Position numbers and translations under genes: made by a program. A stretch of DNA of 60,668 nt from Candidatus Segatella intestinihominis. Its GTDB lineage: Bacteria > Bacteroidota > Bacteroidia > Bacteroidales > Bacteroidaceae. How positions within the stretch are numbered: position 1 is the first letter of the stretch; each line of letters begins with the position of its first letter. The stretch covers positions 1-60,668 of the forward strand of contig URLG01000005.1 of NCBI GenBank assembly GCA_900548535.1, read 5' to 3'. A model generated the notes under the pieces. That model made no database searches and was not told the DNA's origin. It worked only from the letters and a program-made list of their open reading frames with translations. Below are positions 42,322-51,788 of the stretch, piece by piece.

Positions 42322-43904
42322 TGAAAACAGCGGTTATTTTATCGGCTAGGAAGGATAAGGATACAGAAATACCTTATCCTTTGAAACCTTATTACGAGAA
42401 TTCTTGTTTGATAGATAGAACCATCGAGGCTTTGACAGCTCTCAACTATGACAATATTCTCTTAATAGTGGGAGGGCAAGCTCAGCTATATCAGCGATAC
42501 GCATCAGAGACAGTACGTCTGGTATTGAATCCAGACTTTAAGTTTACTTCTTCAATGGGGTCGCTTGCTACGGCTGCACCTTATATCAAGGATGATTTCC
42601 TGTTGGTAGAGGGCGATACATTCTATGAATATAAGGTACTGAAAAAACTTTCTGAGACAAAAAACGAAAATTGCTTTGCCATTACAGAAGAGTCTGGTAG
42701 TGGAGACGAGGCCTTTGTTGAAACTCGCAGTGGATATATCACCAAGATAAGCAAGGATCGTCATCAGATATGTAATTTCGAGGGTGAACTATTGGGTATT
42801 GTCAAGATTTCCAAGCACTCTTTCGACAGAATGATGAACAAGTGGAAAAACAGCAATAATCCTTATCTCAACTATGAGTACTTGCTGTTTGATTCTACTG
42901 ATGTTTTGGACAGACCTTATATCAAGTTTACCAATTTGATATGGGGAGATGTAGATTGTGAAGAAGATTTCAATAAGCTTCGCAACTATATCTATCCTAA
43001 GCTTCGCAGAAAGGAGAATCCGTTTGATTACGAAAACTTGATTTCATACCTAAAAGTTATTTTCCCGAACGAACAGATAGAGAATGAGGTGAAGATAAGT
43101 CAGATTGGCGGTATGTCAAACAAGAACTTTAAGGTTACTAAGGGCTTATATGAATATGTACTTCGTGTACCTGGAATTGGTGCAGAAGGTATGGTGGTGC
43201 GTAGCAATGAGGAACAAAACTCCTTGCAAGCTTGCAAGATGGGTATCAATCCTCCAATCAGATACTTCAACTCTGAGACGGGTATCAAACTTGCAGACTT
43301 TGTAAAGAACGCAGAAACATTGAATGGGGCGACCATTCAGCGACCATCAAACATGAAGAAAATAGCCAATATCTTTAGAACTTTACATCATTCTCATGTT
43401 CGCTTTGGTAATGAGTTTAATGTATTCAAGGAAATATTGAACTATGAGTATTTGCTGGAGAAAGCCGAAGGCAAAATGTATGAAGGCTATGAACCCATAA
43501 GAAAAAAGGTCTTTCAACTAGAAGATTATCTGAATCAATTGGGGGTATCAGTAAAGCCTTGTCATAATGATCTCGTAGCTGAGAATTTCTTGAAGGCTGA
43601 GGATGGAACTATCTATCTGATAGACTGGGAATATTCAGGAATGAACGATCCTATGTGGGATATAGCAGCTCTATTCTTGGAAAGTAATTTTACTGATGAA
43701 AACAAGGATTATTTTCTCAGCCATTATTTCGATGGCAATGAACCTGAGAATGCTAGAAAGAAAATATTGGTATATCAGATATTGATGGATTATCTGTGGG
43801 CTGTATGGACTTGCATCAAGGAAGCACAGGGAGATAATTTCGGTACTTATGGTATGGATAGATATACACGAGCAATAGAAAAATTAAAGAAAATAGATTT
43901 ATAG
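42321..43904 (+). CDS. Fused nucleotidyltransferase-like and choline kinase (LicCA-like)
   Basis: A 527-residue cytoplasmic protein. Residues 1-230 form a nucleotidyltransferase fold (KTAVILSARKDKDTEIPYP) with the acidic EGDTFYE. The usual GxGTRxxP loop is absent, so catalysis by this half is uncertain. Residues about 250-527 form a choline/ethanolamine kinase fold with Brenner motif CHNDLVAENFL near 414 and IDWEYSGMNDPMWDIA near 434, as in LicA. It would phosphorylate choline. A LicC-LicA fusion is known from oral treponemes. A separate canonical LicC follows two genes later. Confidence 0.85.
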   Translation: MKTAVILSARKDKDTEIPYPLKPYYENSCLIDRTIEALTALNYDNILLIVGGQAQLYQRYASETVRLVLNPDFKFTSSMGSLATAAPYIKDDFLLVEGDTFYEYKVLKKLSETKNENCFAITEESGSGDEAFVETRSGYITKISKDRHQICNFEGELLGIVKISKHSFDRMMNKWKNSNNPYLNYEYLLFDSTDVLDRPYIKFTNLIWGDVDCEEDFNKLRNYIYPKLRRKENPFDYENLISYLKVIFPNEQIENEVKISQIGGMSNKNFKVTKGLYEYVLRVPGIGAEGMVVRSNEEQNSLQACKMGINPPIRYFNSETGIKLADFVKNAETLNGATIQRPSNMKKIANIFRTLHHSHVRFGNEFNVFKEILNYEYLLEKAEGKMYEGYEPIRKKVFQLEDYLNQLGVSVKPCHNDLVAENFLKAEDGTIYLIDWEYSGMNDPMWDIAALFLESNFTDENKDYFLSHYFDGNEPENARKKILVYQILMDYLWAVWTCIKEAQGDNFGTYGMDRYTRAIEKLKKIDL

Positions 43905-43906
43905 AA

Positions 43907-45430
43907 ATGGAAAGAGAGAATTTGAAAGGTAGAATAGATTGGATTACAACATTGATTCCTTTTGTCATAGTTTTGGCAATGATGTTGGTATTTATGTTGA
44001 TTCCTTCTCAGTCGAAATTATTTGTTGATACCTTGCGTGGTTTCTTTGGTGATACTATTGGTATCTATTATGTCATCCTAGGATTAGGATGTGTGTTGTT
44101 ATCATTATATTTGGCTTTCAAGGACAAATATGGTCAGATTAAGTTGGGTAACATCGATAAGCCTGTTTATAGCAACTTTGCTTGGGGTACGATGATATTC
44201 ACTTCAACCATGGCTGCTGATATCATGTTTTATTCATTGATAGAGTGGGCTTTGTATGGTGCAGAACCTCATGTGGCAGAACTCGGTAAGATGCAGCTTT
44301 GGGCACCGACCTTCCCGTTGTTCCATTGGGGACCTTTAGCGTGGGGATTCTATGTGGTACTTGCTATCAGTTTTGCTTTTATGATGCATGTGCGCAAACG
44401 AGAAAGACAACGCTTCTCAGAGGCAGTGCGTCCTTTGATTGGTGACAGAGTGGATGGGCCTTGGGGTAAGGTAATAGATATTGTTGCAGTCTTCGCTATG
44501 GTTTGTGCAACTGCTACAACATTCTCTTTAGCAACCCCTCTTTTGGCTTCTGCTTTGGCATCTGTGTTTGGCATTTCAACCAACGTTACGCTTACTATAG
44601 GTATCTTGCTTTTGATATGTGCTGTCTATACTATCACAGTATTGTTGGGTATGAATGGTATTTCCAAATTGGCTTCGTTCTGTTCATATATGTTCTTTGC
44701 CATCTTGTTTTATTTCTTGTTCTTGGGTGGAGAAACAAGGTATATAGTAGAGACCGGATTCCAATCTTTAGGCAACATGGTTCAGAACTTCATCGGACTT
44801 TCAACCTATATGGATCCATTGCGAGAGAACAACTTCCCACAGACATGGACTATTTACTACTGGGCTTATTGGTTGGTTTGGTGTATTGCAACCCCATTCT
44901 TTATTGCTCTTATCAGTAAGGGAAGAACCATTAAGAACCTTGTCTTTGGTACATTTGGTTGGGGATTGGCTGGAACTTACATGTCATTTATCATTTTAGG
45001 AAACTATGGATTGGCTCAACAGCTGAAGCATGGACTTGATGTTACAGGCTATATTTCAAATGGAGGTGAGATGTATCAAGCTATTTTGAAGATATTCGGT
45101 ACATTACCATTGCCAGAAGTAGCATTGATATTATTGGTTATCACGATGATTGCTTTCTACAGTACAACATTGGATGGTATTACTTATGTGGCATCTTCTT
45201 ATAGCTATAATCAAATCTCTGCTGATGAGGAGCCAAGCAGAAAGATTAGAGCGGTATGGAGTATCATGCTCATCTTGTTCCCTATAGGATTGTTGTTTGC
45301 CGAGAATACGCTTTATAGTTTGCAATCTGTGACAATCATAGCAGCATTCCCTGTGGGTATTCTATTGATACTGATAGTTTGGAGTTTCTTTAAAGATGTG
45401 AAGAATTATTTGAACGAAAAAAATATTTAG
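43907..45430 (+). CDS. BCCT family choline/betaine transporter
   Basis: A 507-residue inner-membrane protein with twelve predicted helices. The BCCT signature around the substrate-binding helix is YYWAYWLVWCIATPFFIAL, with the family Trp residues. The proteins carry choline, betaine or carnitine. It starts 3 bp after the kinase stop and takes the place of LicB in lic-1 loci. Choline is the likely cargo because of the neighbours. Confidence 0.9.
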   Translation: MERENLKGRIDWITTLIPFVIVLAMMLVFMLIPSQSKLFVDTLRGFFGDTIGIYYVILGLGCVLLSLYLAFKDKYGQIKLGNIDKPVYSNFAWGTMIFTSTMAADIMFYSLIEWALYGAEPHVAELGKMQLWAPTFPLFHWGPLAWGFYVVLAISFAFMMHVRKRERQRFSEAVRPLIGDRVDGPWGKVIDIVAVFAMVCATATTFSLATPLLASALASVFGISTNVTLTIGILLLICAVYTITVLLGMNGISKLASFCSYMFFAILFYFLFLGGETRYIVETGFQSLGNMVQNFIGLSTYMDPLRENNFPQTWTIYYWAYWLVWCIATPFFIALISKGRTIKNLVFGTFGWGLAGTYMSFIILGNYGLAQQLKHGLDVTGYISNGGEMYQAILKIFGTLPLPEVALILLVITMIAFYSTTLDGITYVASSYSYNQISADEEPSRKIRAVWSIMLILFPIGLLFAENTLYSLQSVTIIAAFPVGILLILIVWSFFKDVKNYLNEKNI

Positions 45431-45432
45431 AT

Positions 45433-46104
45433 ATGAACGCTATAATATTGGCAGCAGGCATGGGAACACGCCTGCGCCCTTTGACAAATGACCGTCCAAA
45501 GTGTTTGGTCGAAGTAAATGGTATCCCTATGGTGGAACGCCAGATACAATTCTTGAAAGAGAAAGGTATAGATGATATTACTCTGATTTCAGGATATAAG
45601 GCAGAAGCCTTGGATTTCTTGAAAGAAAAGTATGGTGTAGATATTGTCTTTAATGATAGATACGATACCTGTAACAATATCAATTCCTTGTATATCGTTA
45701 GGGATAGATTTCATGACACATACGTGATAGAAGGCGATGTTTACATGGACAAGAATGTACTTTCATCAGAAGTAGTCCAATCTACGTATTTTGCCAAGAA
45801 GAAGAAATACGAGAATGAGTGGGGATTGGAAGTGGATAAGAACGACAAACTTGTGAAGATAAACATTGGTACCGGTAACGGATATCTGATGAGTGGAATC
45901 TCATATTGGAAGGCTGATGATTGCAAGAAAATCATCAATCACATGGAAGAGGTTTATGCCACTAAGGATTACATCAATCTCTATTGGGATAATATGGTGT
46001 TGGACATTTATCCAAAACTTGATGTTAAGGTGAAGGAGATAGAGGGTATATATGAGATAGATACTCCTGAGGAGTTGAATGAAGTAGAAAATGTTGTAAA
46101 ATAA
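45433..46104 (+). CDS. licC: Phosphocholine cytidylyltransferase (LicC-like)
   Basis: A 223-residue cytoplasmic nucleotidyltransferase. The intact nucleotide loop is AAGMGTRLRPLTNDRPKCLV, with metal-binding IEGDVYM and a C-terminal INLYWDNMVLD. LicC makes CDP-choline from phosphocholine and CTP. It starts 3 bp after the transporter stop and precedes LicD. Confidence 0.85.
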   Translation: MNAIILAAGMGTRLRPLTNDRPKCLVEVNGIPMVERQIQFLKEKGIDDITLISGYKAEALDFLKEKYGVDIVFNDRYDTCNNINSLYIVRDRFHDTYVIEGDVYMDKNVLSSEVVQSTYFAKKKKYENEWGLEVDKNDKLVKINIGTGNGYLMSGISYWKADDCKKIINHMEEVYATKDYINLYWDNMVLDIYPKLDVKVKEIEGIYEIDTPEELNEVENVVK

Positions 46105-46118
46105 AAAAATAATATTAT

Positions 46119-46895
46119 ATGATTGGGTTAAGTGGAACACAGTTATCATTAACTGAACGAAAAGCGATTTTTTATGATATATTAAAAGAAATGGATAAGG
46201 CTTGTAAGGAAAGAGGTCTCAAGTATTTCTTGTCTTACGGAACATTGTTGGGCGCAATACGCCATAAAGGCTTTATTCCATGGGATGATGATATGGATAT
46301 AATGATGCCGTATCAGGATTTTTTGAAGTTGGCTAATAGTTATCATTCAGAAAGATATTCAATAGTATGGTGTGGAAATAACAAAGAAACTCCATTTGCT
46401 TTTGCTCGTATGTATGACAATCGTACTTATGATAAGATTGGAAAATTCCATGGATTAGGTATTGGAGTGGATTTATATTTGATAATGGGAGTTCCAGATT
46501 CAAAGGCTGCACAGGAGAAATTGATTAAAAAGTTGAATAGAGTAATATCTATACGTATATTCTTGATGCGTTTACGTTCTTTTTTGGCTCACCGTAACTT
46601 ATGGCCTTTTAAAAATCTTGATTTCAGATTATTGAATAAAGCGTGTATCAAGGAAGTTAAATTATTCGAACCTGATTATACAAAGGTAAAATTTGCGCAT
46701 ATTTTGGCAGGAGAAACTCAACTAGTAGAAAGTAAATTTTTGATAGATACTATAAATGTACCTTTTGAGGACGGTATGTTTTCTGTGCCTAGAGATTATG
46801 ACAAATTGCTAAGACATTGGTATGGTAATTATATGCAACTTCCACCAGAGGAAAAACGTGTACCTTATCATGGTGGATTGATGTATTGGAAGTAG
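46119..46895 (+). CDS. licD: LicD family phosphocholine transferase
   Basis: A 258-residue protein with the LicD nucleotidyltransferase-like motif YGTLLGAIRHKGFIPWDDD followed by MDI. LicD moves phosphocholine from CDP-choline onto a glycan. It closes the lic block and starts 14 bp after LicC. The Wzx gene follows 10 bp later, so choline decoration and polysaccharide export share one transcript. Confidence 0.9.
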   Translation: MIGLSGTQLSLTERKAIFYDILKEMDKACKERGLKYFLSYGTLLGAIRHKGFIPWDDDMDIMMPYQDFLKLANSYHSERYSIVWCGNNKETPFAFARMYDNRTYDKIGKFHGLGIGVDLYLIMGVPDSKAAQEKLIKKLNRVISIRIFLMRLRSFLAHRNLWPFKNLDFRLLNKACIKEVKLFEPDYTKVKFAHILAGETQLVESKFLIDTINVPFEDGMFSVPRDYDKLLRHWYGNYMQLPPEEKRVPYHGGLMYWK

Positions 46896-46904
46896 AAGCG
46901 AACT

Positions 46905-48341
46905 ATGGCATCAGAAAAAAAACAAATATTGGGTGGTATGTTTTGGAAAATGGGAGAGAGAGTATCTTCACAGGGTGTTACTTTTTTGATTTCCATTATC
47001 TTAGCTCGCCTTTTATCACCATCAGAGTATGGCGTTATAGCATTGGTAAATATATTCATAGTCCTTGCAAATATTTTTGTTACTAATGGATTTAGTGCTT
47101 CTTTGATACAAAATAAGGATGCAGATGCTCTTGATTTTTCCACTAATTTATATTGTAGTTTGGGAGTATCTTGTATACTCTATACTATTATTTATTTTTC
47201 GTCTCCATTTATAGCGAAATTTTATGGAATACCTGAGCTTACTCTTATAACTAGAGTTTATTCTTTATCTATATTTCTTTATTCATTTAATAGCATTCAA
47301 CAGGCTTGGGTTTCTAGGCATCTTGTGTTCAAGAAGTTTTTTTATGCTACATTTAGTGCATCTGTTGGTTCAGGAGTAATTGGTATAGTACTTGCATATA
47401 ATGGATATGGTGTGTGGGCTTTAGTTTACCAATATTTATCTAACATTTTGATAAGCATGTTGGTTCTAAAGTTTATTGTGCCTTGGAAGCCTGAGATGAT
47501 TTTTTCATGGGAAAGGGCAAAGAGTATGCTTAAGTATGGGGGGCAATTGATGGCTACTGGCTTCGTCGGTAATGCTTTCAATCAATTGCGTTCTCTGCTT
47601 ATAGGTAAATTTTACTCTACGGCAGATTTGGCTTTGTTTAATCGAGGTGAACAATTTCCAGGACTTATTTCAAATAATGTGAACATAACAGTTTCTTCTG
47701 TGTTATTCCCAGTTTTGGCAAATCATAGTGACGACTTGAAAAGAATAAAAGAATTGACTAGACGTTCTATTAAAACAAGCTCTTTTTTCTTGTTCTTCTT
47801 TATGACGATGTTGGCTGTTGTTGCCTATCCTCTTGTAAAAGTTTTATTGACAGATAAATGGATTCAGTGTGTTCCTTTTATGCAAATTATGTGTCTTGAT
47901 GCTATGTTGGGGATTGTTTCAACCGTTAATATGCAGACATTAAAAGCTATTGGTAGAAGTGATGTTTTGTTACGCCTTGAATTGTATAAGAAACCCGTTT
48001 TTTTTCTTATGTTGATTATTTCTGTTAATATAAACGTATCGGCAATAGCTTGGTCAATGCCAATTTATACAATATATTCAAATTATATGAATATGAAGCC
48101 GAATACTAGCTTGATTGGCTATAGCATGAAGGAACAACTTAGAGATTATCTGCCAGTTGCTCTAATTGCTCTGATAGTCTTTGTTGTTTGCTATCCGCTT
48201 TCGTTATTGGCAATTAATGAATATATTCAAATCGTTTTGCAAATTATAAGTTGTAGTATTTTGTTTATTGGATTAGCTTGGGTATTTAGGCTTGATAGTT
48301 TTCATTATATTTTAGAGTTGTTTAAAGAAAAATTTAGATAA
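46905..48341 (+). CDS. Polysaccharide repeat-unit flippase (Wzx-like)
   Basis: A 478-residue membrane protein with about twelve to fourteen helices. The family start is GGMFWKMGERVSSQGVTFLI, then LARLLSPSEYGVIALVNIFI. It flips undecaprenyl-linked repeat units to the periplasmic side. It is strongly AT-rich, like the following glycosyltransferases. The MOP superfamily assignment is firm. Confidence 0.92.
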   Translation: MASEKKQILGGMFWKMGERVSSQGVTFLISIILARLLSPSEYGVIALVNIFIVLANIFVTNGFSASLIQNKDADALDFSTNLYCSLGVSCILYTIIYFSSPFIAKFYGIPELTLITRVYSLSIFLYSFNSIQQAWVSRHLVFKKFFYATFSASVGSGVIGIVLAYNGYGVWALVYQYLSNILISMLVLKFIVPWKPEMIFSWERAKSMLKYGGQLMATGFVGNAFNQLRSLLIGKFYSTADLALFNRGEQFPGLISNNVNITVSSVLFPVLANHSDDLKRIKELTRRSIKTSSFFLFFFMTMLAVVAYPLVKVLLTDKWIQCVPFMQIMCLDAMLGIVSTVNMQTLKAIGRSDVLLRLELYKKPVFFLMLIISVNINVSAIAWSMPIYTIYSNYMNMKPNTSLIGYSMKEQLRDYLPVALIALIVFVVCYPLSLLAINEYIQIVLQIISCSILFIGLAWVFRLDSFHYILELFKEKFR

Positions 48342-48351
48342 AAATAGTAAT

Positions 48352-49315
48352 ATGATGGAAGTTCTTAATAAAATTAGTAAAAAATATTCCGAAGTTGGAG
48401 CTCGCAGACTTTTTTGGGGGATATTTTATCGCATATATAATGATTTGCGTATTTTACCTATTTGGAGATTTAGAAAATACAAGAGTTCGGATATGCTTCA
48501 AGAAGATCGTAAGGAATGGTATGCTTATCAATATCTAAAAATAAAATTTAGTAGGTATCTCTATGCTTTGCCACAATACGAAGTATCCAAAGAGAGAACT
48601 AAAATTATTTGGTGGTGTTGGTTGCAAGGTTTAGATAATGCACCAAAATTATGTAAGGCCTGTTTGAACTCGATAAAGAAAACATTTCCAGATTATACAA
48701 TAAAAATTATAACGGAAAAGAATATTTTAGAATATACCAATGTTCCTGACTATATAATTGATAAATATAAAAAAGGTATTATATCTAGAGCTCATTTTGC
48801 AGATATTTTTCGAACAGATTTGCTTGTCAGGTCGGGGGGGGGTATGGATAGATGCTACAGTGTTTTGTACAGATTATAGGGTAGACGTATTTGATGCAGA
48901 TTTGTTCCTCTTTAAGGAATGGCCTCCAAGAGGAAATAAGGCTTGCGTTTGTAGTAATTGGTTGTTGGCATGTAAAAAAAATGAGCCAATACTAAAAACA
49001 ACGTTGGAATTGTTGTATGAATATTGGAGAGTTAATAATTCTGCGGTAAACTACTTTTTCTATCATATGTTGCTGCATCTTGCTGCTGAACGTTACCAGA
49101 AAGAGTTTAAGCGTATACCTTCATTCCCAAATTCAGCTCCTCATGTATTGCAGTCCGAATTGAATGATACGTATTCTGCTGCTCGTTTTGAGCAGATAAA
49201 AGTAATCTCTGACTTTCATAAATTAACTTGGAAAAAGAGCTTCTCTAAAACGCCAAATTTTCAAAGTTTTTATGATTATATAATCTCGACTAATAAAGAA
49301 GATTTTTTAATATAA
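48352..49315 (+). pseudogene. DXD-type glycosyltransferase frameshifted at a G9 tract (phase-variable)
   Basis: The first frame (48352-48879) reads a glycosyltransferase of the capsule/Och1-like (Gly_transf_sug) family up to ADIFRTDLLVRSGGG, then goes out of frame and stops. The second frame (to 49315) carries on with VWIDATVFCTDY, the DXD-region sequence expected next. With eight G instead of nine, the protein would read SGGVWIDATV and continue to the end, about 320 residues. The gene is therefore off in this assembly but one G away from on. Assembly error in the homopolymer is the alternative. Confidence 0.85.
48834..48842 (+). repeat. Homopolymer tract G9 in the glycosyltransferase gene
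   Basis: Nine G residues lie within the codons for the conserved Gly-Gly before the DXD-like motif. Confidence 0.92.
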
Positions 49316-50517
49316 TGAATATTTCAAATATAAAGAATTGCTATGGATGTGGTGTTTGTGCAACTGCATGCCCACGTAAAATTATCTCTTTGGCATTGAG
49401 TTCAGATGGCTTTTATGAGCCGTATTTAAATGATAAAGAATCTTGTATAGATTGTGGAATTTGCGTAGAAGTGTGTGCTTATTCTCACAAAGACATATCA
49501 TTAACAACAAAAAATATAAAATCGTATGCTGCTTGGAGTAAAGATGTTGCTGTTCGAAAAAAATGTAGTAGCGGTGGTGTCAGTTTTGAAGTAGGAAGAT
49601 TTCTGTTGGAATCAGACTATAAAGTATGTGGGGTACGCTATAATGTTGAGACAGGGCGAGCAGAACATTATATTGCGTCTACTATAGAAGAACTCATACC
49701 GTCTATTGGTTCCAAATATATTCAAAGTTATACAGTTGATGGGTTTAAATCCATTGACCGTAATCAGAAATATCTAGTGACAGGAACGCCATGTCAAATA
49801 GATTCTTTTCGTCGCTATATCCGTAGGATTAGAAGAGAGGATAATTTTGTCCTTTTGGATTTTTTCTGTCATGGTGTTCCTTCTATGTTGTTGTGGAAAA
49901 AATATGTAGTTTGGGCAGAACAGAAAGTTGGTAAACTAACTTATGTATCTTGGCGTAATAAATTTACTGGTTGGCATGATTCATGGGCTATGGCTATAGA
50001 TGGTGCTGACAAAGGTGAGAATGTAGATTGGCATGATAGTTATAATTTCTTAATAAGGGAAAAAAAAGGTTGCCTAAATAGCCGACTTTCGCAGAATGAT
50101 ATGTTTTATCGATTTTTTCTCAGTGATAGTTGTTTGGGTAAGGCATGTTATAATGCGTGTAAATATAAAAAAGATAAGTCTGCTGCAGATATCCGTATTG
50201 GTGATTTATGGGGAAATGTATATCAAAAGAATGAAGACGGTGTAAGTGCAGTTATTGCGTTTACTGAAAAGGGAGAGGATATTTTGAAACAATGTAACTG
50301 TGAGCTTGAGCCATGCTCCATTGATGTCGTGACTGAAGGACAGATGAAAAGCAACCCTAAAAGAGGATTCTTAGGAAAACTAATTATGCTTGAGCTTAAA
50401 AAGTCAGAGCGTAGTTTACGAGTTATTTTTCTTATGCTGCGTAGTTATCAAATTATGTGTTGGATTTTTAATTCAATGAGACATCCAAATATAATCATTC
50501 AAAAATTAAAAAAATAA
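49315..50517 (+). CDS. FrhB-like iron-sulfur protein (F420 hydrogenase beta-subunit domain)
   Basis: A 400-residue protein. Two [4Fe-4S] ferredoxin motifs lie at the N-terminus (CYGCGVCATACP and CIDCGICVEVC). The FrhB domain follows, with SSGGVSFEVGRFLLES, TGTPCQIDSFRR and FFCHGVPSMLLWKKYV. Such proteins occur in many polysaccharide loci beside pyruvyltransferases, with a redox role that is not settled. The pairing here is with the pyruvyltransferase two genes on. Confidence 0.85.
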   Translation: MNISNIKNCYGCGVCATACPRKIISLALSSDGFYEPYLNDKESCIDCGICVEVCAYSHKDISLTTKNIKSYAAWSKDVAVRKKCSSGGVSFEVGRFLLESDYKVCGVRYNVETGRAEHYIASTIEELIPSIGSKYIQSYTVDGFKSIDRNQKYLVTGTPCQIDSFRRYIRRIRREDNFVLLDFFCHGVPSMLLWKKYVVWAEQKVGKLTYVSWRNKFTGWHDSWAMAIDGADKGENVDWHDSYNFLIREKKGCLNSRLSQNDMFYRFFLSDSCLGKACYNACKYKKDKSAADIRIGDLWGNVYQKNEDGVSAVIAFTEKGEDILKQCNCELEPCSIDVVTEGQMKSNPKRGFLGKLIMLELKKSERSLRVIFLMLRSYQIMCWIFNSMRHPNIIIQKLKK

Positions 50518-50519
50518 AG

Positions 50520-51788
50520 ATGCTTTCATTTGTAAACATTCTTATTCTTATTGCATTTTGCTTTTTCATTATCAAATCTTTCAAGCAAAGTTTGATATTG
50601 ATAACTTCTACTTTCTTCTTAATTGCACAGTGGGGAAGTGGATTCGGTGAAGTGCGTATGTTCCCTGCATTAATTTTGTTTTCTTTGGTGATTTTTTTGA
50701 TTAAGATTTCTAGGCATGAGATAGTCTTAAAATATAAATACCCGAAAACTTTTCTCTTGGGATCAGTGTTTGTTGCTATATGTTATCTGATAACTGCTGT
50801 TCATGCTAAAAGAGGAGATTTGGCTACGACTATAGTCAACCTTATTTGTTATTTTGTATTCCCGTTTATGTTGTGGCATTGCTTGGATACAGAAAAGCGT
50901 TTGCGTAAATTGCTAAAATATCTTAAGGTACTCTTTTTGATCGCAGCGGTCTATACTGTTATAGAAGTGTTGTTGGGGAGTAATCCGTTAAATGTATTTG
51001 CTATAAATATGGGACTTTTAGGTGGAACTCATATGGATTCTGAGGGAGGTAGTATACGGTTCGGATTTGTTCGATGTTTTTCTATTTTCCCCTATGTGTC
51101 TGCAATGGGCTTTTGGGCTACATATTCTTTTTTGTTGTTTTATTTTAGTAAATATGTTTATAAGCAGTATAATCAAAAGAATTTGTTGTTTTTGTTGATA
51201 ATGATGCCAGTATGTTCAATACTTTCTGGTACGCGTTCTGTGATATTGACTTTCTTTTTGTGCTTTGCTTTGCTTTTCTTAGACAAGAGATTATATAAAT
51301 CATCTTTATTTAAGTATGTTGTCCTAGGTGTCTTTGTGGCTGCATTCTTTTTAATGCCTTTTATTAACTCCTTAATAAATAGTATTGTAGATACACAGTC
51401 TGTTGGTGGAAGTAGCCAAGAACTACGCCTTAATCAATTGGAAATAGCATATATGTATATGCAACAATCTCCGATTTGGGGCAATGGGCGGCTTTATACA
51501 TGGAATTATGCAATACCCAATACGCCCGCTTTGATGGGAGCGGAATCTATTTGGTTTCAGTTAATGATAGATTATGGCAGTATGGGGTGTTTGTCATTTA
51601 TAGTTCTTTTACTATGTGTAGGTTATGAATTACAAAAGAGAGATCGCTTCTTGTTGCTGTTTCCTTTAGCTTTCTTGGTGTCTAAATCTTTAAGTGCCAT
51701 AATTGGTGTTGATTTTAATGCCTTATTGGTGTTCTCTTTAATTTTGATAAAAATGAATCAGTACTCTATAAATATTAGTAAACTATGA
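50520..51788 (+). CDS. O-antigen polymerase/ligase-like protein (Wzy)
   Basis: A 422-residue membrane protein with about ten to twelve helices and a large outer loop before GNGRLYTWNYAIPNTPALMG. The SGTRSVILTFFL stretch is typical of the Wzy/WaaL group. It probably joins repeat units in the periplasm. Sequence is poorly conserved in this family, so the call depends on topology and place. Confidence 0.78.
   Translation: MLSFVNILILIAFCFFIIKSFKQSLILITSTFFLIAQWGSGFGEVRMFPALILFSLVIFLIKISRHEIVLKYKYPKTFLLGSVFVAICYLITAVHAKRGDLATTIVNLICYFVFPFMLWHCLDTEKRLRKLLKYLKVLFLIAAVYTVIEVLLGSNPLNVFAINMGLLGGTHMDSEGGSIRFGFVRCFSIFPYVSAMGFWATYSFLLFYFSKYVYKQYNQKNLLFLLIMMPVCSILSGTRSVILTFFLCFALLFLDKRLYKSSLFKYVVLGVFVAAFFLMPFINSLINSIVDTQSVGGSSQELRLNQLEIAYMYMQQSPIWGNGRLYTWNYAIPNTPALMGAESIWFQLMIDYGSMGCLSFIVLLLCVGYELQKRDRFLLLFPLAFLVSKSLSAIIGVDFNALLVFSLILIKMNQYSINISKL

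Noticed and set aside
47538..47543. G6 tract in the Wzx gene
   Set aside because: Encodes part of a normal Gly-Gly turn and is short. The frame is intact, so a switch is not supported.
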